Shown here piece after piece: positions 24,964-38,500 of a stretch of DNA of 64,000 bases. This DNA comes from Shewanella aestuarii (GTDB lineage: Bacteria; Pseudomonadota; Gammaproteobacteria; Enterobacterales; Shewanellaceae). The stretch's first letter is position 1, and the number at the start of each line of letters is the position of its first letter. Under the pieces are notes generated by a model. It searched no databases and was not told where the DNA came from. It saw only the letters and a list, made by a program, of their open reading frames with translations. The stretch is taken from assembly GCF_011765625.1 (NCBI RefSeq), contig NZ_CP050313.1, positions 3,592,501 to 3,656,500 of the forward strand, read 5' to 3'. Both the position numbers and the translations under genes were made by a program.

Positions 24964-26132
24964 TAAAGATCTTAGCTTATGTCATTATCATCTTGGTTGG
25001 CTTATGTGTAACCCCCTACATTTTAGAAGCTAAAGGTTATATTTATATTGCCATTTGGGACTATCAAATTGAAACCAGCATTATCTTTGGTTTATTTGCC
25101 TTAATCGCTTTGTTTATTACCTTAGAAGTCAGTAAAAAGCTGATAATGTGGCTGTTAACCTTGGCATTAAGTAGCCGTTACCTACCAGAGCGTTGGCGCG
25201 TAAAAAAAGCAAAAAAACAAACTTTAATAGGGGCGCTGGCGCTTGCCGAAGAAGATTGGCCATCCGCTGAAAAAGCTATGATCAAAGGCGCAGCCAGTGG
25301 TGAATTACCCGCACTGAATTACTTTGCTGCCGCTCGCGCTGCACAGCATCAGCATAAAATCACAGAACGAGATAATTATTTAGCCAAAGCAGAAGCCGAC
25401 CCCTTAGCTAAAGTAGCGGCACTGACAACCCGTACTCGCTATTTACTGCAAGAAGGTGAACTTGACAAAGCACGAGAGCTGTTAAACCAGCTTAATCCGA
25501 CCAGTAAAAGCAAAGATCCTGTCCTAAAAATTGCGTTAGACCTTTACCAGGCTCAACAAGATTGGTCAGCGGTGAAACTCATATTGCCTTTGCTTGCTAA
25601 GCGCAAGATACTAACCGATGAAAAACTAACTCAGCTTACTGAACAAGCAAATAATATTTTGCTTCAACAAGCTGCAGAGCAATCTAATGAAGAATTAGAG
25701 AAAACTTGGGGCTGGTTAAGTAAATCAGAGCGACAAAACCCAACAACCTTAGTCAGTTACTTATTGGGACTGTGTCAACATCAGCGTAGCCATGATGCGC
25801 TAAAAATATTATATAAAAATATTAAGACTAACCCAGTTGACTATTTATTTGATGCTGTGCCACAAATAACCACAGCTCATGATGCTGATATTCGAAAGTT
25901 ACTGGGTAAATTTGAACAATCTCATCAGGATAATGTTAACTATCAGATTTGTATGGCAAAGTTGGCACAACAAACCCGTGATATGCAACTTGCCAAAACG
26001 CATTGGTCTAATGCTTGCCGCATAGCCCCGTCACGAGCTAACTGGCTAGCGTTAGCGCAAACCCAAGAACAGCTTGGTGATAACATCATGGCAATGCAAA
26101 GCTATCGTCATGCAGCACACTCTATTGATTAA
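24960..26132 (+). CDS. hemY: HemY, TPR-like inner-membrane protein of the heme operon
   Basis: The 390-aa protein has two membrane helices (about 3-22 and 40-70) followed by a cytoplasmic/periplasmic helical-repeat domain with TPR-like A/L/Y spacing (ALAEEDWPSAEKAMIKGA, LNYFAAARAAQHQ and further). It belongs to the gammaproteobacterial HemY family, unrelated to the protoporphyrinogen oxidase of the same name in Bacillus. It is the last gene of the operon, coupled to hemX by a 4-bp overlap, and is followed by a terminator. Its exact role in heme metabolism is unknown. Confidence 0.9.
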   Translation: MIKILAYVIIILVGLCVTPYILEAKGYIYIAIWDYQIETSIIFGLFALIALFITLEVSKKLIMWLLTLALSSRYLPERWRVKKAKKQTLIGALALAEEDWPSAEKAMIKGAASGELPALNYFAAARAAQHQHKITERDNYLAKAEADPLAKVAALTTRTRYLLQEGELDKARELLNQLNPTSKSKDPVLKIALDLYQAQQDWSAVKLILPLLAKRKILTDEKLTQLTEQANNILLQQAAEQSNEELEKTWGWLSKSERQNPTTLVSYLLGLCQHQRSHDALKILYKNIKTNPVDYLFDAVPQITTAHDADIRKLLGKFEQSHQDNVNYQICMAKLAQQTRDMQLAKTHWSNACRIAPSRANWLALAQTQEQLGDNIMAMQSYRHAAHSID

Positions 26133-26157
26133 TTTTCGCTACTTAATTTAACTTCAC

Positions 26158-26186
26158 AAGCCTGCCCATCGCGCAGGCTTTTTTTA
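26158..26186 (+). terminator. Intrinsic terminator of the hem operon
   Basis: AAGCCTGC / GCAGGCTT, a perfect 8-bp stem with a 7-nt loop, followed by a T-run (26179-26185). Confidence 0.9.
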
Positions 26187-26365
26187 TCAATCCTACATTA
26201 CCAAAGTAAAAAATAATAAAAAATCAAACAAATCATAAAGCTAGCTAGTAACTCGAGACTACTTAATTTTTATCCACATACCAAATACCGCCATGTCAAC
26301 TTAACTATTGTAATGGATTTAATTTTATCACATATATTCAACAACTTACAAAACCAATAAAACGT

Positions 26366-26404
26366 GTCAAAAAATTGACCAACGATAAGAAAATGGACTA
26401 TAAT
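26366..26404 (+). promoter_or_regulatory. Adhesin promoter with overlapping palindrome
   Basis: -35 TTGACC (26375-26380) and -10 TATAAT (26399-26404) with an 18-bp spacer give a good sigma-70 promoter about 107 bp before the start codon. The -35 overlaps the right arm of a perfect 5-bp palindrome (GTCAA AAAA TTGAC, 26366-26379), which could be an operator. The binder is unknown. Confidence 0.6.
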
Positions 26405-26511
26405 TGTTAATCAGGTGTAAAAGGTATCGATTTTAAAATACATGCACAAAAATTTTTTAACCGCATGATTTTTTTTAAAATTTTGGTGAGTTTGGCTGTT
26501 GGGAGCTAGGA

Positions 26512-29500
26512 ATGGACAAAATGATAATCACAAAGAACGCAACACTTTCTTCTGCTGAAGGTGATGTGACTTACATCTTATATAATCAAATTAAAACATT
26601 ATCAGCTGGTGAGTCTATTCCTGCAGGTGTTGAGTTATCAATTCCTGAAGGCAAAACAGTAATCATCACTTTTGAAGATGGCACAGTGTTCAATAGTGAT
26701 TATGATTCACCCGAATTAGTCCCTGCATTACAAGCAACAGACATCACTACTGAAGATGAATTTGCAGCGGATGCCGATGCTTTAGCGGAAATTGAAGCGT
26801 TACAGGCATTAATCGCTTCTGGTGAAGACCCAACAGCAGAATTACCGGAAACCGCTGCAGGCAATACACCTGAAAACCTAGGCGATTCAGGGTATGTTGC
26901 ATTAGAACGAACCGCTTCAGAAACCCAAGCTGAAGCAGGCTTCGATACTAATGCAGTGACGACTAGCCCATTCATTACCAGCTTTGAAACTCTTACTGAG
27001 ACGCCAATTGATACTCCAAGCACCCTGATCAACGATACCAATACAGTCGCAGAAGACACGGCTGCAACAGGCAATGTGCTAGATAACGACAGCGATATTG
27101 ATAATGATTTGTCTGTGGTGTCGTTTGAAGTCGGCGGGGTTGAATATCCTGCGGATTCAGAAGTGACTCTTGATGGTGGCGTACTGGTTATCAATCAAGA
27201 TGGCTCGTATACCTTTACCCCAAATGCCAACTGGAATGGTGAAGTCCCCGTCATTACCTACACGACCAACACCGGCAGTACCGCCACCTTGACCATTGAA
27301 GTGACGCCGGTAAATGATGCAACTGTTGTTGAAAATGATACCAATACAGTCGCAGAAGACACGGCTGCAACAGGCAATGTGCTAGATAACGACAGCGATA
27401 TCGATAATGATTTGTCTGTGGTGTCGTTTGAAGTCGGCGGGGTTGAATATCCTGCGGATTCAGAAGTGACTCTTGATGGTGGCGTACTGGTTATCAATCA
27501 AGATGGCTCGTATACCTTTACCCCAAATGCCAACTGGAATGGTGAAGTCCCCGTCATTACCTACACGACCAACACCGGCAGTACCGCCACCTTGACCATT
27601 GAAGTGACGCCGGTCAATGATTCAACTGTTGTTGAAAATGATACCAATACAGTCGCAGAAGACACGGCTGCAACAGGCAATGTGCTAGATAACGACAGCG
27701 ATATCGATAATGATTTGTCTGTGGTGTCGTTTGAAGTCGGCGGGGTTGAATATCCTGCGGATTCAGAAGTGACTCTTGATGGTGGCGTACTGGTTATCAA
27801 TCAAGATGGCTCGTATACCTTTACCCCAAATGCCAACTGGAATGGTGAAGTCCCCGTCATTACCTACACGACCAACACCGGCAGTACCGCCACCTTGACC
27901 ATTGAAGTGACGCCGGTAAATGATGCAACTGTTGTTGAAAATGATACCAATACAGTCGCAGAAGACACGGCTGCAACAGGCAATGTGCTAGATAACGACA
28001 GCGATATCGATAATGATTTGTCTGTGGTGTCGTTTGAAGTCGGCGGGGTTGAATATCCTGCGGATTCAGAAGTGACTCTTGATGGTGGCGTACTGGTTAT
28101 CAATCAAGATGGCTCGTATACCTTTACCCCAAATGCCAACTGGAATGGTGAAGTCCCCGTCATTACCTACACGACCAACACCGGCAGTACCGCCACCTTG
28201 ACCATTGAAGTGACGCCGGTAAATGATGCAACTGTTGTTGAAAATGATACCAATACAGTCGCAGAAGACACGGCTGCAACAGGCAATGTGCTAGATAACG
28301 ACAGCGATATCGATAATGATTTGTCTGTGGTGTCGTTTGAAGTCGGCGGGGTTGAATATCCTGCGGATTCAGAAGTGACTCTTGATGGTGGCGTACTGGT
28401 TATCAATCAAGATGGCTCGTATACCTTTACCCCAAATGCCAACTGGAATGGTGAAGTCCCCGTCATTACCTACACGACCAACACCGGCAGTACCGCCACC
28501 TTGACCATTGAAGTGACGCCGGTCAATGATGCAACTGTTGTTGAAAATGATACCAATACAGTCGCAGAAGACACGGCTGCAACAGGCAATGTGCTAGATA
28601 ACGACAGCGATATCGATAATGATTTGTCTGTGGTGTCGTTTGAAGTCGGCGGGGTTGAATATCCTGCGGATTCAGAAGTGACTCTTGATGGTGGCGTACT
28701 GGTTATCAATCAAGATGGCTCGTATACCTTTACCCCAAATGCCAACTGGAATGGTGAAGTCCCCGTCATTACCTACACGACCAACACCGGCAGTACCGCC
28801 ACCTTGACCATTGAAGTGACGCCGGTCAATGATGCAACTGTTGTTGAAAATGATACCAATACAGTCGCAGAAGACACGGCTGCAACAGGCAATGTGCTAG
28901 ATAACGACAGCGATATCGATAATGATTTGTCTGTGGTGTCGTTTGAAGTCGGCGGGGTTGAATATCCTGCGGATTCAGAAGTGACTCTTGATGGTGGCGT
29001 ACTGGTTATCAATCAAGATGGCTCGTATACCTTTACCCCAAATGCCAACTGGAATGGTGAAGTCCCCGTCATTACCTACACGACCAACACCGGCAGTACC
29101 GCCACCTTGACCATTGAAGTGACGCCGGTCAATGATGCAACTGTTGTTGAAAATGATACCAATACAGTCGCAGAAGACACGGCTGCAACAGGCAATGTGC
29201 TAGATAACGACAGCGATATCGATAATGATTTGTCTGTGGTGTCGTTTGAAGTCGGCGGGGTTGAATATCCTGCGGATTCAGAAGTGACTCTTGATGGTGG
29301 CGTACTGGTTATCAATCAAGATGGCTCGTATACCTTTACCCCAAATGCCAACTGGAATGGTGAAGTCCCCGTCATTACCTACACGACCAACACCGGCAGT
29401 ACCGCCACCTTGACCATTGAAGTGACGCCGGTAAATGATGCAACTGTTGTTGAAAATGATACCAATACAGTCGCAGAAGACACGGCTGCAACAGGCAATG

Positions 29501-32500
29501 TGCTAGATAACGACAGCGATATCGATAATGATTTGTCTGTGGTGTCGTTTGAAGTCGGCGGGGTTGAATATCCTGCGGATTCAGAAGTGACTCTTGATGG
29601 TGGCGTACTGGTTATCAATCAAGATGGCTCGTATACCTTTACCCCAAATGCCAACTGGAATGGTGAAGTCCCCGTCATTACCTACACGACCAACACCGGC
29701 AGTACCGCCACCTTGACCATTGAAGTGACGCCGGTAAATGATGCAACTGTTGTTGAAAATGATACCAATACAGTCGCAGAAGACACGGCTGCAACAGGCA
29801 ATGTGCTAGATAACGACAGCGATATTGATAATGATTTGTCTGTGGTGTCGTTTGAAGTCGGCGGGGTTGAATATCCTGCGGATTCAGAAGTGACTCTTGA
29901 TGGTGGCGTACTGGTTATCAATCAAGATGGCTCGTACACCTTTACCCCAAATGCCAACTGGAATGGTGAAGTCCCCGTCATTACCTACACGACCAACACC
30001 GGCAGTACCGCCACCTTGACCATTGAAGTGACGCCGGTCAATGATGCAACTGTTGTTGAAAATGATACCAATACAGTCGCAGAAGACACGGCTGCAACAG
30101 GCAATGTGCTAGATAACGACAGCGATATTGATAATGATTTGTCTGTGGTGTCGTTTGAAGTCGGCGGGGTTGAATATCCTGCGGATTCAGAAGTGACTCT
30201 TGATGGTGGCGTACTGGTTATCAATCAAGATGGCTCGTATACCTTTACCCCAAATGCCAACTGGAATGGTGAAGTCCCCGTCATTACCTACACGACCAAC
30301 ACCGGCAGTACCGCCACCTTGACCATTGAAGTGACGCCGGTAAATGATCTTGGCAGCTTTAACAATCAAAGCTTCAGCTACAATGAAAATCAGGTGGCGG
30401 GCGCAACGGTAGCGACACTGGCTGGCAGTGATGCTGACGGCGTGGTTAACTATCAGTTCCAATATACTGATGGCTCCTTACACAGTACCAGTCAAGATGG
30501 CTTCTACAGCATTGACAGCAATGGGGTGATCACCATTACCGCATTGGGCGCAGCCTCTGCCGTCAACGACTTTGAGCAAAACCCGAACTCGGGTAGCTAC
30601 TTAGTGACGATGACTGATGACGCCGGTGGTACCACAAATGCCACTATCACCTTATCTGAAAACAACCTCAACGAAGATGGCAGCTTTAACAATCAAAGCT
30701 TCAGCTACAATGAAAATCAGGTGGCAGGCGCAACGGTAGCGACACTGGCTGGCAGTGATGCTGACGGCGTGGTTAACTATCAGTTCCAATATACTGATGG
30801 CTCCTTACACAGTACCAGTCAAGATGGCTTCTACAGCATTGACAGCAATGGGGTGATCACCATTACCGCATTGGGCGCAGCCTCTGCCGTCAACGACTTT
30901 GAGCAAAACCCGAACTCGGGTAGCTACTTAGTGACGATGACTGATGGCGCCGGTGGTACCACAAATGCCACTATCACCTTATCTGAAAACAACCTCAACG
31001 AAGATGGCAGCTTTAACAATCAAAGCTTCAGCTACAATGAAAATCAGGTGGCAGGCGCAACGGTAGCGACACTGGCTGGCAGTGATGCTGACGGCGTGGT
31101 TAACTATCAGTTCCAATATACTGATGGCTCCTTACACAGTACCAGTCAAGATGGCTTCTACAGCATTGACAGCAATGGGGTGATCACCATTACCGCATTG
31201 GGCGCGGCCTCTGCCGTCAACGACTTTGAGCAAAACCCGAACTCGGGTAGCTACTTAGTGACGATGACTGATGGCGCCGGTGGTACCACAAATGCCACTA
31301 TCACCTTATCTGAAAACAACCTCAACGAAGATGGCAGCTTTAACAATCAAAGCTTCAGCTACAATGAAAATCAGGTGGCGGGCGCAACGGTAGCGACACT
31401 GGCTGGCAGTGATGCTGACGGCGTGGTTAACTATCAGTTCCAATATACTGATGGCTCCTTACACAGTACCAGTCAAGATGGCTTCTACAGCATTGACAGC
31501 AATGGGGTGATCACCATTACCGCATTGGGCGCGGCCTCTGCCGTCAACGACTTTGAGCAAAACCCGAACTCGGGTAGCTACTTAGTGACGATGACTGATG
31601 GCGCCGGTGGTACCACAAATGCCACTATCACCTTATCTGAAAACAACCTCAACGAAGATGGCAGCTTTAACAATCAAAGCTTCAGCTACAATGAAAATCA
31701 GGTGGCGGGCGCAACGGTAGCGACACTGGCTGGCAGTGATGCTGACGGCGTGGTTAACTATCAGTTCCAATATACTGATGGCTCCTTACACAGTACCAGT
31801 CAAGATGGCTTCTACAGCATTGACAGCAATGGGGTGATCACCATTACCGCATTGGGCGCAGCCTCTGCCGTCAACGACTTTGAGCAAAACCCGAACTCGG
31901 GTAGCTACTTAGTGACGATGACTGATGGCGCCGGTGGTACCACAAATGCCACTATCACCTTATCTGAAAACAACCTCAACGAAGATGGCAGCTTTAACAA
32001 TCAAAGCTTCAGCTACAATGAAAATCAGGTGGCAGGCGCAACGGTAGCGACACTGGCTGGCAGTGATGCTGACGGCGTGGTTAACTATCAGTTCCAATAT
32101 ACTGATGGCTCCTTACACAGTACCAGTCAAGATGGCTTCTACAGCATTGACAGCAATGGGGTGATCACCATTACCGCATTGGGCGCAGCCTCTGCCGTCA
32201 ACGACTTTGAGCAAAACCCGAACTCGGGTAGCTACTTAGTGACGATGACTGATGGCGCCGGTGGTACCACAAATGCCACTATCACCTTATCTGAAAACAA
32301 CCTCAACGAAGATGGCAGCTTTAACAATCAAAGCTTCAGCTACAATGAAAATCAGGTGGCAGGCGCAACGGTAGCGACACTGGCTGGCAGTGATGCTGAC
32401 GGCGTGGTTAACTATCAGTTCCAATATACTGATGGCTCCTTACACAGTACCAGTCAAGATGGCTTCTACAGCATTGACAGCAATGGGGTGATCACCATTA

Positions 32501-35500
32501 CCGCATTGGGCGCAGCCTCTGCCGTCAACGACTTTGAGCAAAACCCGAACTCGGGTAGCTACTTAGTGACGATGACTGATGGCGCCGGTGGTACCACAAA
32601 TGCCACTATCACCTTATCTGAAAACAACCTCAACGAAGATGGCAGCTTTAACAATCAAAGCTTCAGCTACAATGAAAATCAGGTGGCAGGCGCAACGGTA
32701 GCGACACTGGCTGGCAGTGATGCTGACGGCGTGGTTAACTATCAGTTCCAATATACTGATGGCTCCTTACACAGTACCAGTCAAGATGGCTTCTACAGCA
32801 TTGACAGCAATGGGGTGATCACCATTACCGCATTGGGCGCGGCCTCTGCCGTCAACGACTTTGAGCAAAACCCGAACTCGGGTAGCTACTTAGTGACGAT
32901 GACTGATGGCGCCGGTGGTACCACAAATGCCACTATCACCTTATCTGAAAACAACCTCAACGAAGATGGCAGCTTTAACAATCAAAGCTTCAGCTACAAT
33001 GAAAATCAGGTGGCGGGCGCAACGGTAGCGACACTGGCTGGCAGTGATGCTGACGGCATGGTTAACTATCAGTTCCAATATACTGATGGCTCCTTACACA
33101 GTACCAGTCAAGATGGCTTCTACAGCATTGACAGCAATGGGGTGATCACCATTACCGCATTGGGCGCAGCCTCTGCCGTCAACGACTTTGAGCAAAACCC
33201 GAACTCGGGTAGCTACTTAGTGACGATGACTGATGGCGCCGGTGGTACCACAAATGCCACTATCACCTTATCTGAAAACAACCTCAACGAAGATGGCAGC
33301 TTTAACAATCAAAGCTTCAGCTACAATGAAAATCAGGTGGCAGGCGCAACGGTAGCGACACTGGCTGGCAGTGATGCTGACGGCGTGGTTAACTATCAGT
33401 TCCAATATACTGATGGCTCCTTACACAGTACCAGTCAAGATGGCTTCTACAGCATTGACAGCAATGGGGTGATCACCATTACCGCATTGGGCGCAGCCTC
33501 TGCCGTCAACGACTTTGAGCAAAACCCGAACTCGGGTAGCTACTTAGTGACGATGACTGATGGCGCCGGTGGTACCACAAATGCCACTATCACCTTATCT
33601 GAAAACAACCTCAACGAAGATGGCAGCTTTAACAATCAAAGCTTCAGCTACAATGAAAATCAGGTGGCAGGCGCAACGGTAGCGACACTGGCTGGCAGTG
33701 ATGCTGACGGCGTGGTTAACTATCAGTTCCAATATACTGATGGCTCCTTACACAGTACCAGTCAAGATGGCTTCTACAGCATTGACAGCAATGGGGTGAT
33801 CACCATTACCGCATTGGGCGCAGCCTCTGCCGTCAACGACTTTGAGCAAAACCCGAACTCGGGTAGCTACTTAGTGACGATGACTGATGGCGCCGGTGGT
33901 ACCACAAATGCCACTATCACCTTATCTGAAAACAACCTCAACGAAGATGGCAGCTTTAACAATCAAAGCTTCAGCTACAATGAAAATCAGGTGGCAGGCG
34001 CAACGGTAGCGACACTGGCTGGCAGTGATGCTGACGGCGTGGTTAACTATCAGTTCCAATATACTGATGGCTCCTTACACAGTACCAGTCAAGATGGCTT
34101 CTACAGCATTGACAGCAATGGGGTGATCACCATTACCGCATTGGGCGCGGCCTCTGCCGTCAACGACTTTGAGCAAAACCCGAACTCGGGTAGCTACTTA
34201 GTGACGATGACTGATGGCGCCGGTGATACCACAAATGCCACTATCACCTTATCTGAAAACAACCTCAACGAAGATGGCAGCTTTAACAATCAAAGCTTCA
34301 GCTACAATGAAAATCAGGTGGCAGGCGCAACGGTAGCGACACTGGCTGGCAGTGATGCTGACGGCGTGGTTAACTATCAGTTCCAATATACTGATGGCTC
34401 CTTACACAGTACCAGTCAAGATGGCTTCTACAGCATTGACAGCAATGGGGTGATCACCATTACCGCATTGGGCGCAGCCTCTGCCGTCAACGACTTTGAG
34501 CAAAACCCGAACTCGGGTAGCTACTTAGTGACGATGACTGATGGCGCCGGTGGTACCACAAATGCCACTATCACCTTATCTGAAAACAACCTCAACGAAG
34601 ATGGCAGCTTTAACAATCAAAGCTTCAGCTACAATGAAAATCAGGTGGCAGGCGCAACGGTAGCGACACTGGCTGGCAGTGATGCTGACGGCGTGGTTAA
34701 CTATCAGTTCCAATATACTGATGGCTCCTTACACAGTACCAGTCAAGATGGCTTCTACAGCATTGACAGCAATGGGGTGATCACCATTACCGCATTGGGC
34801 GCAGCCTCTGCCGTCAACGACTTTGAGCAAAACCCGAACTCGGGTAGCTACTTAGTGACGATGACTGATGGCGCCGGTGGTACCACAAATGCCACTATCA
34901 CCTTATCTGAAAACAACCTCAACGAAGATGGCAGCTTTAACAATCAAAGCTTCAGCTACAATGAAAATCAGGTGGCAGGCGCAACGGTAGCGACACTGGC
35001 TGGCAGTGATGCTGACGGCGTGGTTAACTATCAGTTCCAATATACTGATGGCTCCTTACACAGTACCAGTCAAGATGGCTTCTACAGCATTGACAGCAAT
35101 GGGGTGATCACCATTACCGCATTGGGCGCGGCCTCTGCCGTCAACGACTTTGAGCAAAACCCGAACTCGGGTAGCTACTTAGTGACGATGACTGATGGCG
35201 CCGGTGGTACCACAAATGCCACTATCACCTTATCTGAAAACAACCTCAACGAAGATGGCAGCTTTAACAATCAAAGCTTCAGCTACAATGAAAATCAGGT
35301 GGCGGGCGCAACGGTAGCGACACTGGCTGGCAGTGATGCTGACGGCGTGGTTAACTATCAGTTCCAATATACTGATGGCTCCTTACACAGTACCAGTCAA
35401 GATGGCTTCTACAGCATTGACAGCAATGGGGTGATCACCATTACCGCATTGGGCGCAGCCTCTGCCGTCAACGACTTTGAGCAAAACCCGAACTCGGGTA

Positions 35501-38500
35501 GCTACTTAGTGACGATGACTGATGGCGCCGGTGGTACCACAAATGCCACTATCACCTTATCTGAAAACAACCTCAACGAAGATGGCAGCTTTAACAATCA
35601 AAGCTTCAGCTACAATGAAAATCAGGTGGCGGGCGCAACGGTAGCGACACTGGCTGGCAGTGATGCTGACGGCGTGGTTAACTATCAGTTCCAATATACT
35701 GATGGCTCCTTACACAGTACCAGTCAAGATGGCTTCTACAGCATTGACAGCAATGGGGTGATCACCATTACCGCATTGGGCGCAGCCTCTGCCGTCAACG
35801 ACTTTGAGCAAAACCCGAACTCGGGTAGCTACTTAGTGACGATGACTGATGGCGCCGGTGGTACCACAAATGCCACTATCACCTTATCTGAAAACAACCT
35901 CAACGAAGATGGCAGCTTTAACAATCAAAGCTTCAGCTACAATGAAAATCAGGTGGCGGGCGCAACGGTAGCGACACTGGCTGGCAGTGATGCTGACGGC
36001 GTGGTTAACTATCAGTTCCAATATACTGATGGCTCCTTACACAGTACCAGTCAAGATGGCTTCTACAGCATTGACAGCAATGGGGTGATCACCATTACCG
36101 CATTGGGCGCAGCCTCTGCCGTCAACGACTTTGAGCAAAACCCGAACTCGGGTAGCTACTTAGTGACGATGACTGATGACGCCGGTGGTACCACAAATGC
36201 CACTATCACCTTATCTGAAAACAACCTCAACGAAGATGGCAGCTTTAACAATCAAAGCTTCAGCTACAATGAAAATCAGGTGGCGGGCGCAACGGTAGCG
36301 ACACTGGCTGGCAGTGATGCTGACGGCGTGGTTAACTATCAGTTCCAATATACTGATGGCTCCTTACACAGTACCAGTCAAGATGGCTTCTACAGCATTG
36401 ACAGCAATGGGGTGATCACCATTACCGCATTGGGCGCGGCCTCTGCCGTCAACGACTTTGAGCAAAACCCGAACTCGGGTAGCTACTTAGTGACGATGAC
36501 TGATGGCGCCGGTGGTACCACAAATGCCACTATCACCTTATCTGAAAACAACCTCAACGAAGATGGCAGCTTTAACAATCAAAGCTTCAGCTACAATGAA
36601 AATCAGGTGGCGGGCGCAACGGTAGCGACACTGGCTGGCAGTGATGCTGACGGCGTGGTTAACTATCAGTTCCAATATACTGATGGCTCCTTACACAGTA
36701 CCAGTCAAGATGGCTTCTACAGCATTGACAGCAATGGGGTGATCACCATTACCGCATTGGGCGCAGCCTCTGCCGTCAACGACTTTGAGCAAAACCCGAA
36801 CTCGGGTAGCTACTTAGTGACGATGACTGATGGCGCCGGTGGTACCACAAATGCCACTATCACCTTATCTGAAAACAACCTCAACGAAGATGGCAGCTTT
36901 AACAATCAAAGCTTCAGCTACAATGAAAATCAGGTGGCAGGCGCAACGGTAGCGACACTGGCTGGCAGTGATGCTGACGGCGTGGTTAACTATCAGTTCC
37001 AATATACTGATGGCTCCTTACACAGTACCAGTCAAGATGGCTTCTACAGCATTGACAGCAATGGGGTGATCACCATTACCGCATTGGGCGCAGCCTCTGC
37101 CGTCAACGACTTTGAGCAAAACCCGAACTCGGGTAGCTACTTAGTGACGATGACTGATGGCGCCGGTGGTACCACAAATGCCACTATCACCTTATCTGAA
37201 AACAACCTCAACGAAGATGGCAGCTTTAACAATCAAAGCTTCAGCTACAATGAAAATCAGGTGGCAGGCGCAACGGTAGCGACACTGGCTGGCAGTGATG
37301 CTGACGGCGTGGTTAACTATCAGTTCCAATATACTGATGGCTCCTTACACAGTACCAGTCAAGATGGCTTCTACAGCATTGACAGCAATGGGGTGATCAC
37401 CATTACCGCATTGGGCGCGGCCTCTGCCGTCAACGACTTTGAGCAAAACCCGAACTCGGGTAGCTACTTAGTGACGATGACTGATGGCGCCGGTGGTACC
37501 ACAAATGCCACTATCACCTTATCTGAAAACAACCTCAACGAAGATGGCAGCTTTAACAATCAAAGCTTCAGCTACAATGAAAATCAGGTGGCGGGCGCAA
37601 CGGTAGCGACACTGGCTGGCAGTGATGCTGACGGCGTGGTTAACTATCAGTTCCAATATACTGATGGCTCCTTACACAGTACCAGTCAAGATGGCTTCTA
37701 CAGCATTGACAGCAATGGGGTGATCACCATTACCGCATTGGGCGCAGCCTCTGCCGTCAACGACTTTGAGCAAAACCCGAACTCGGGTAGCTACTTAGTG
37801 ACGATGACTGATGGCGCCGGTGGTACCACAAATGCCACTATCACCTTATCTGAAAACAACCTCAACGAAGATGGCAGCTTTAACAATCAAAGCTTCAGCT
37901 ACAATGAAAATCAGGTGGCAGGCGCAACGGTAGCGACACTGGCTGGCAGTGATGCTGACGGCGTGGTTAACTATCAGTTCCAATATACTGATGGCTCCTT
38001 ACACAGTACCAGTCAAGATGGCTTCTACAGCATTGACAGCAATGGGGTGATCACCATTACCGCATTGGGCGCAGCCTCTGCCGTCAACGACTTTGAGCAA
38101 AACCCGAACTCGGGTAGCTACTTAGTGACGATGACTGATGGCGCCGGTGGTACCACAAATGCCACTATCACCTTATCTGAAAACAACCTCAACGAAGATG
38201 GCAGCTTTAACAATCAAAGCTTCAGCTACAATGAAAATCAGGTGGCAGGCGCAACGGTAGCGACACTGGCTGGCAGTGATGCTGACGGCGTGGTTAACTA
38301 TCAGTTCCAATATACTGATGGCTCCTTACACAGTACCAGTCAAGATGGCTTCTACAGCATTGACAGCAATGGGGTGATCACCATTACCGCATTGGGCGCA
38401 GCCTCTGCCGTCAACGACTTTGAGCAAAACCCGAACTCGGGTAGCTACTTAGTGACGATGACTGATGGCGCCGGTGGTACCACAAATGCCACTATCACCT

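Larger units (their letters stand above)
26133..26511 (+). other. Intergenic region: hem terminator, adhesin promoter and A+T-rich leader
   Basis: This 379-bp gap holds the hemY terminator, then about 180 bp of A+T-rich DNA, the adhesin promoter, and a leader of about 100 nt. The leader has long T and A tracts (26449-26483) and ends in GGGAG at 26501-26505, 6 bases before the start codon. I see no riboswitch fold that I recognise. Confidence 0.5.

Noticed and set aside
27258..30224. Ten identical 79-codon open frames on the minus strand at 303-bp spacing
   Set aside because: They arise because array A is a perfect repeat; composition is Ser/Thr/Val-biased and there is no ribosome-binding site. 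They are antisense shadows of the adhesin.
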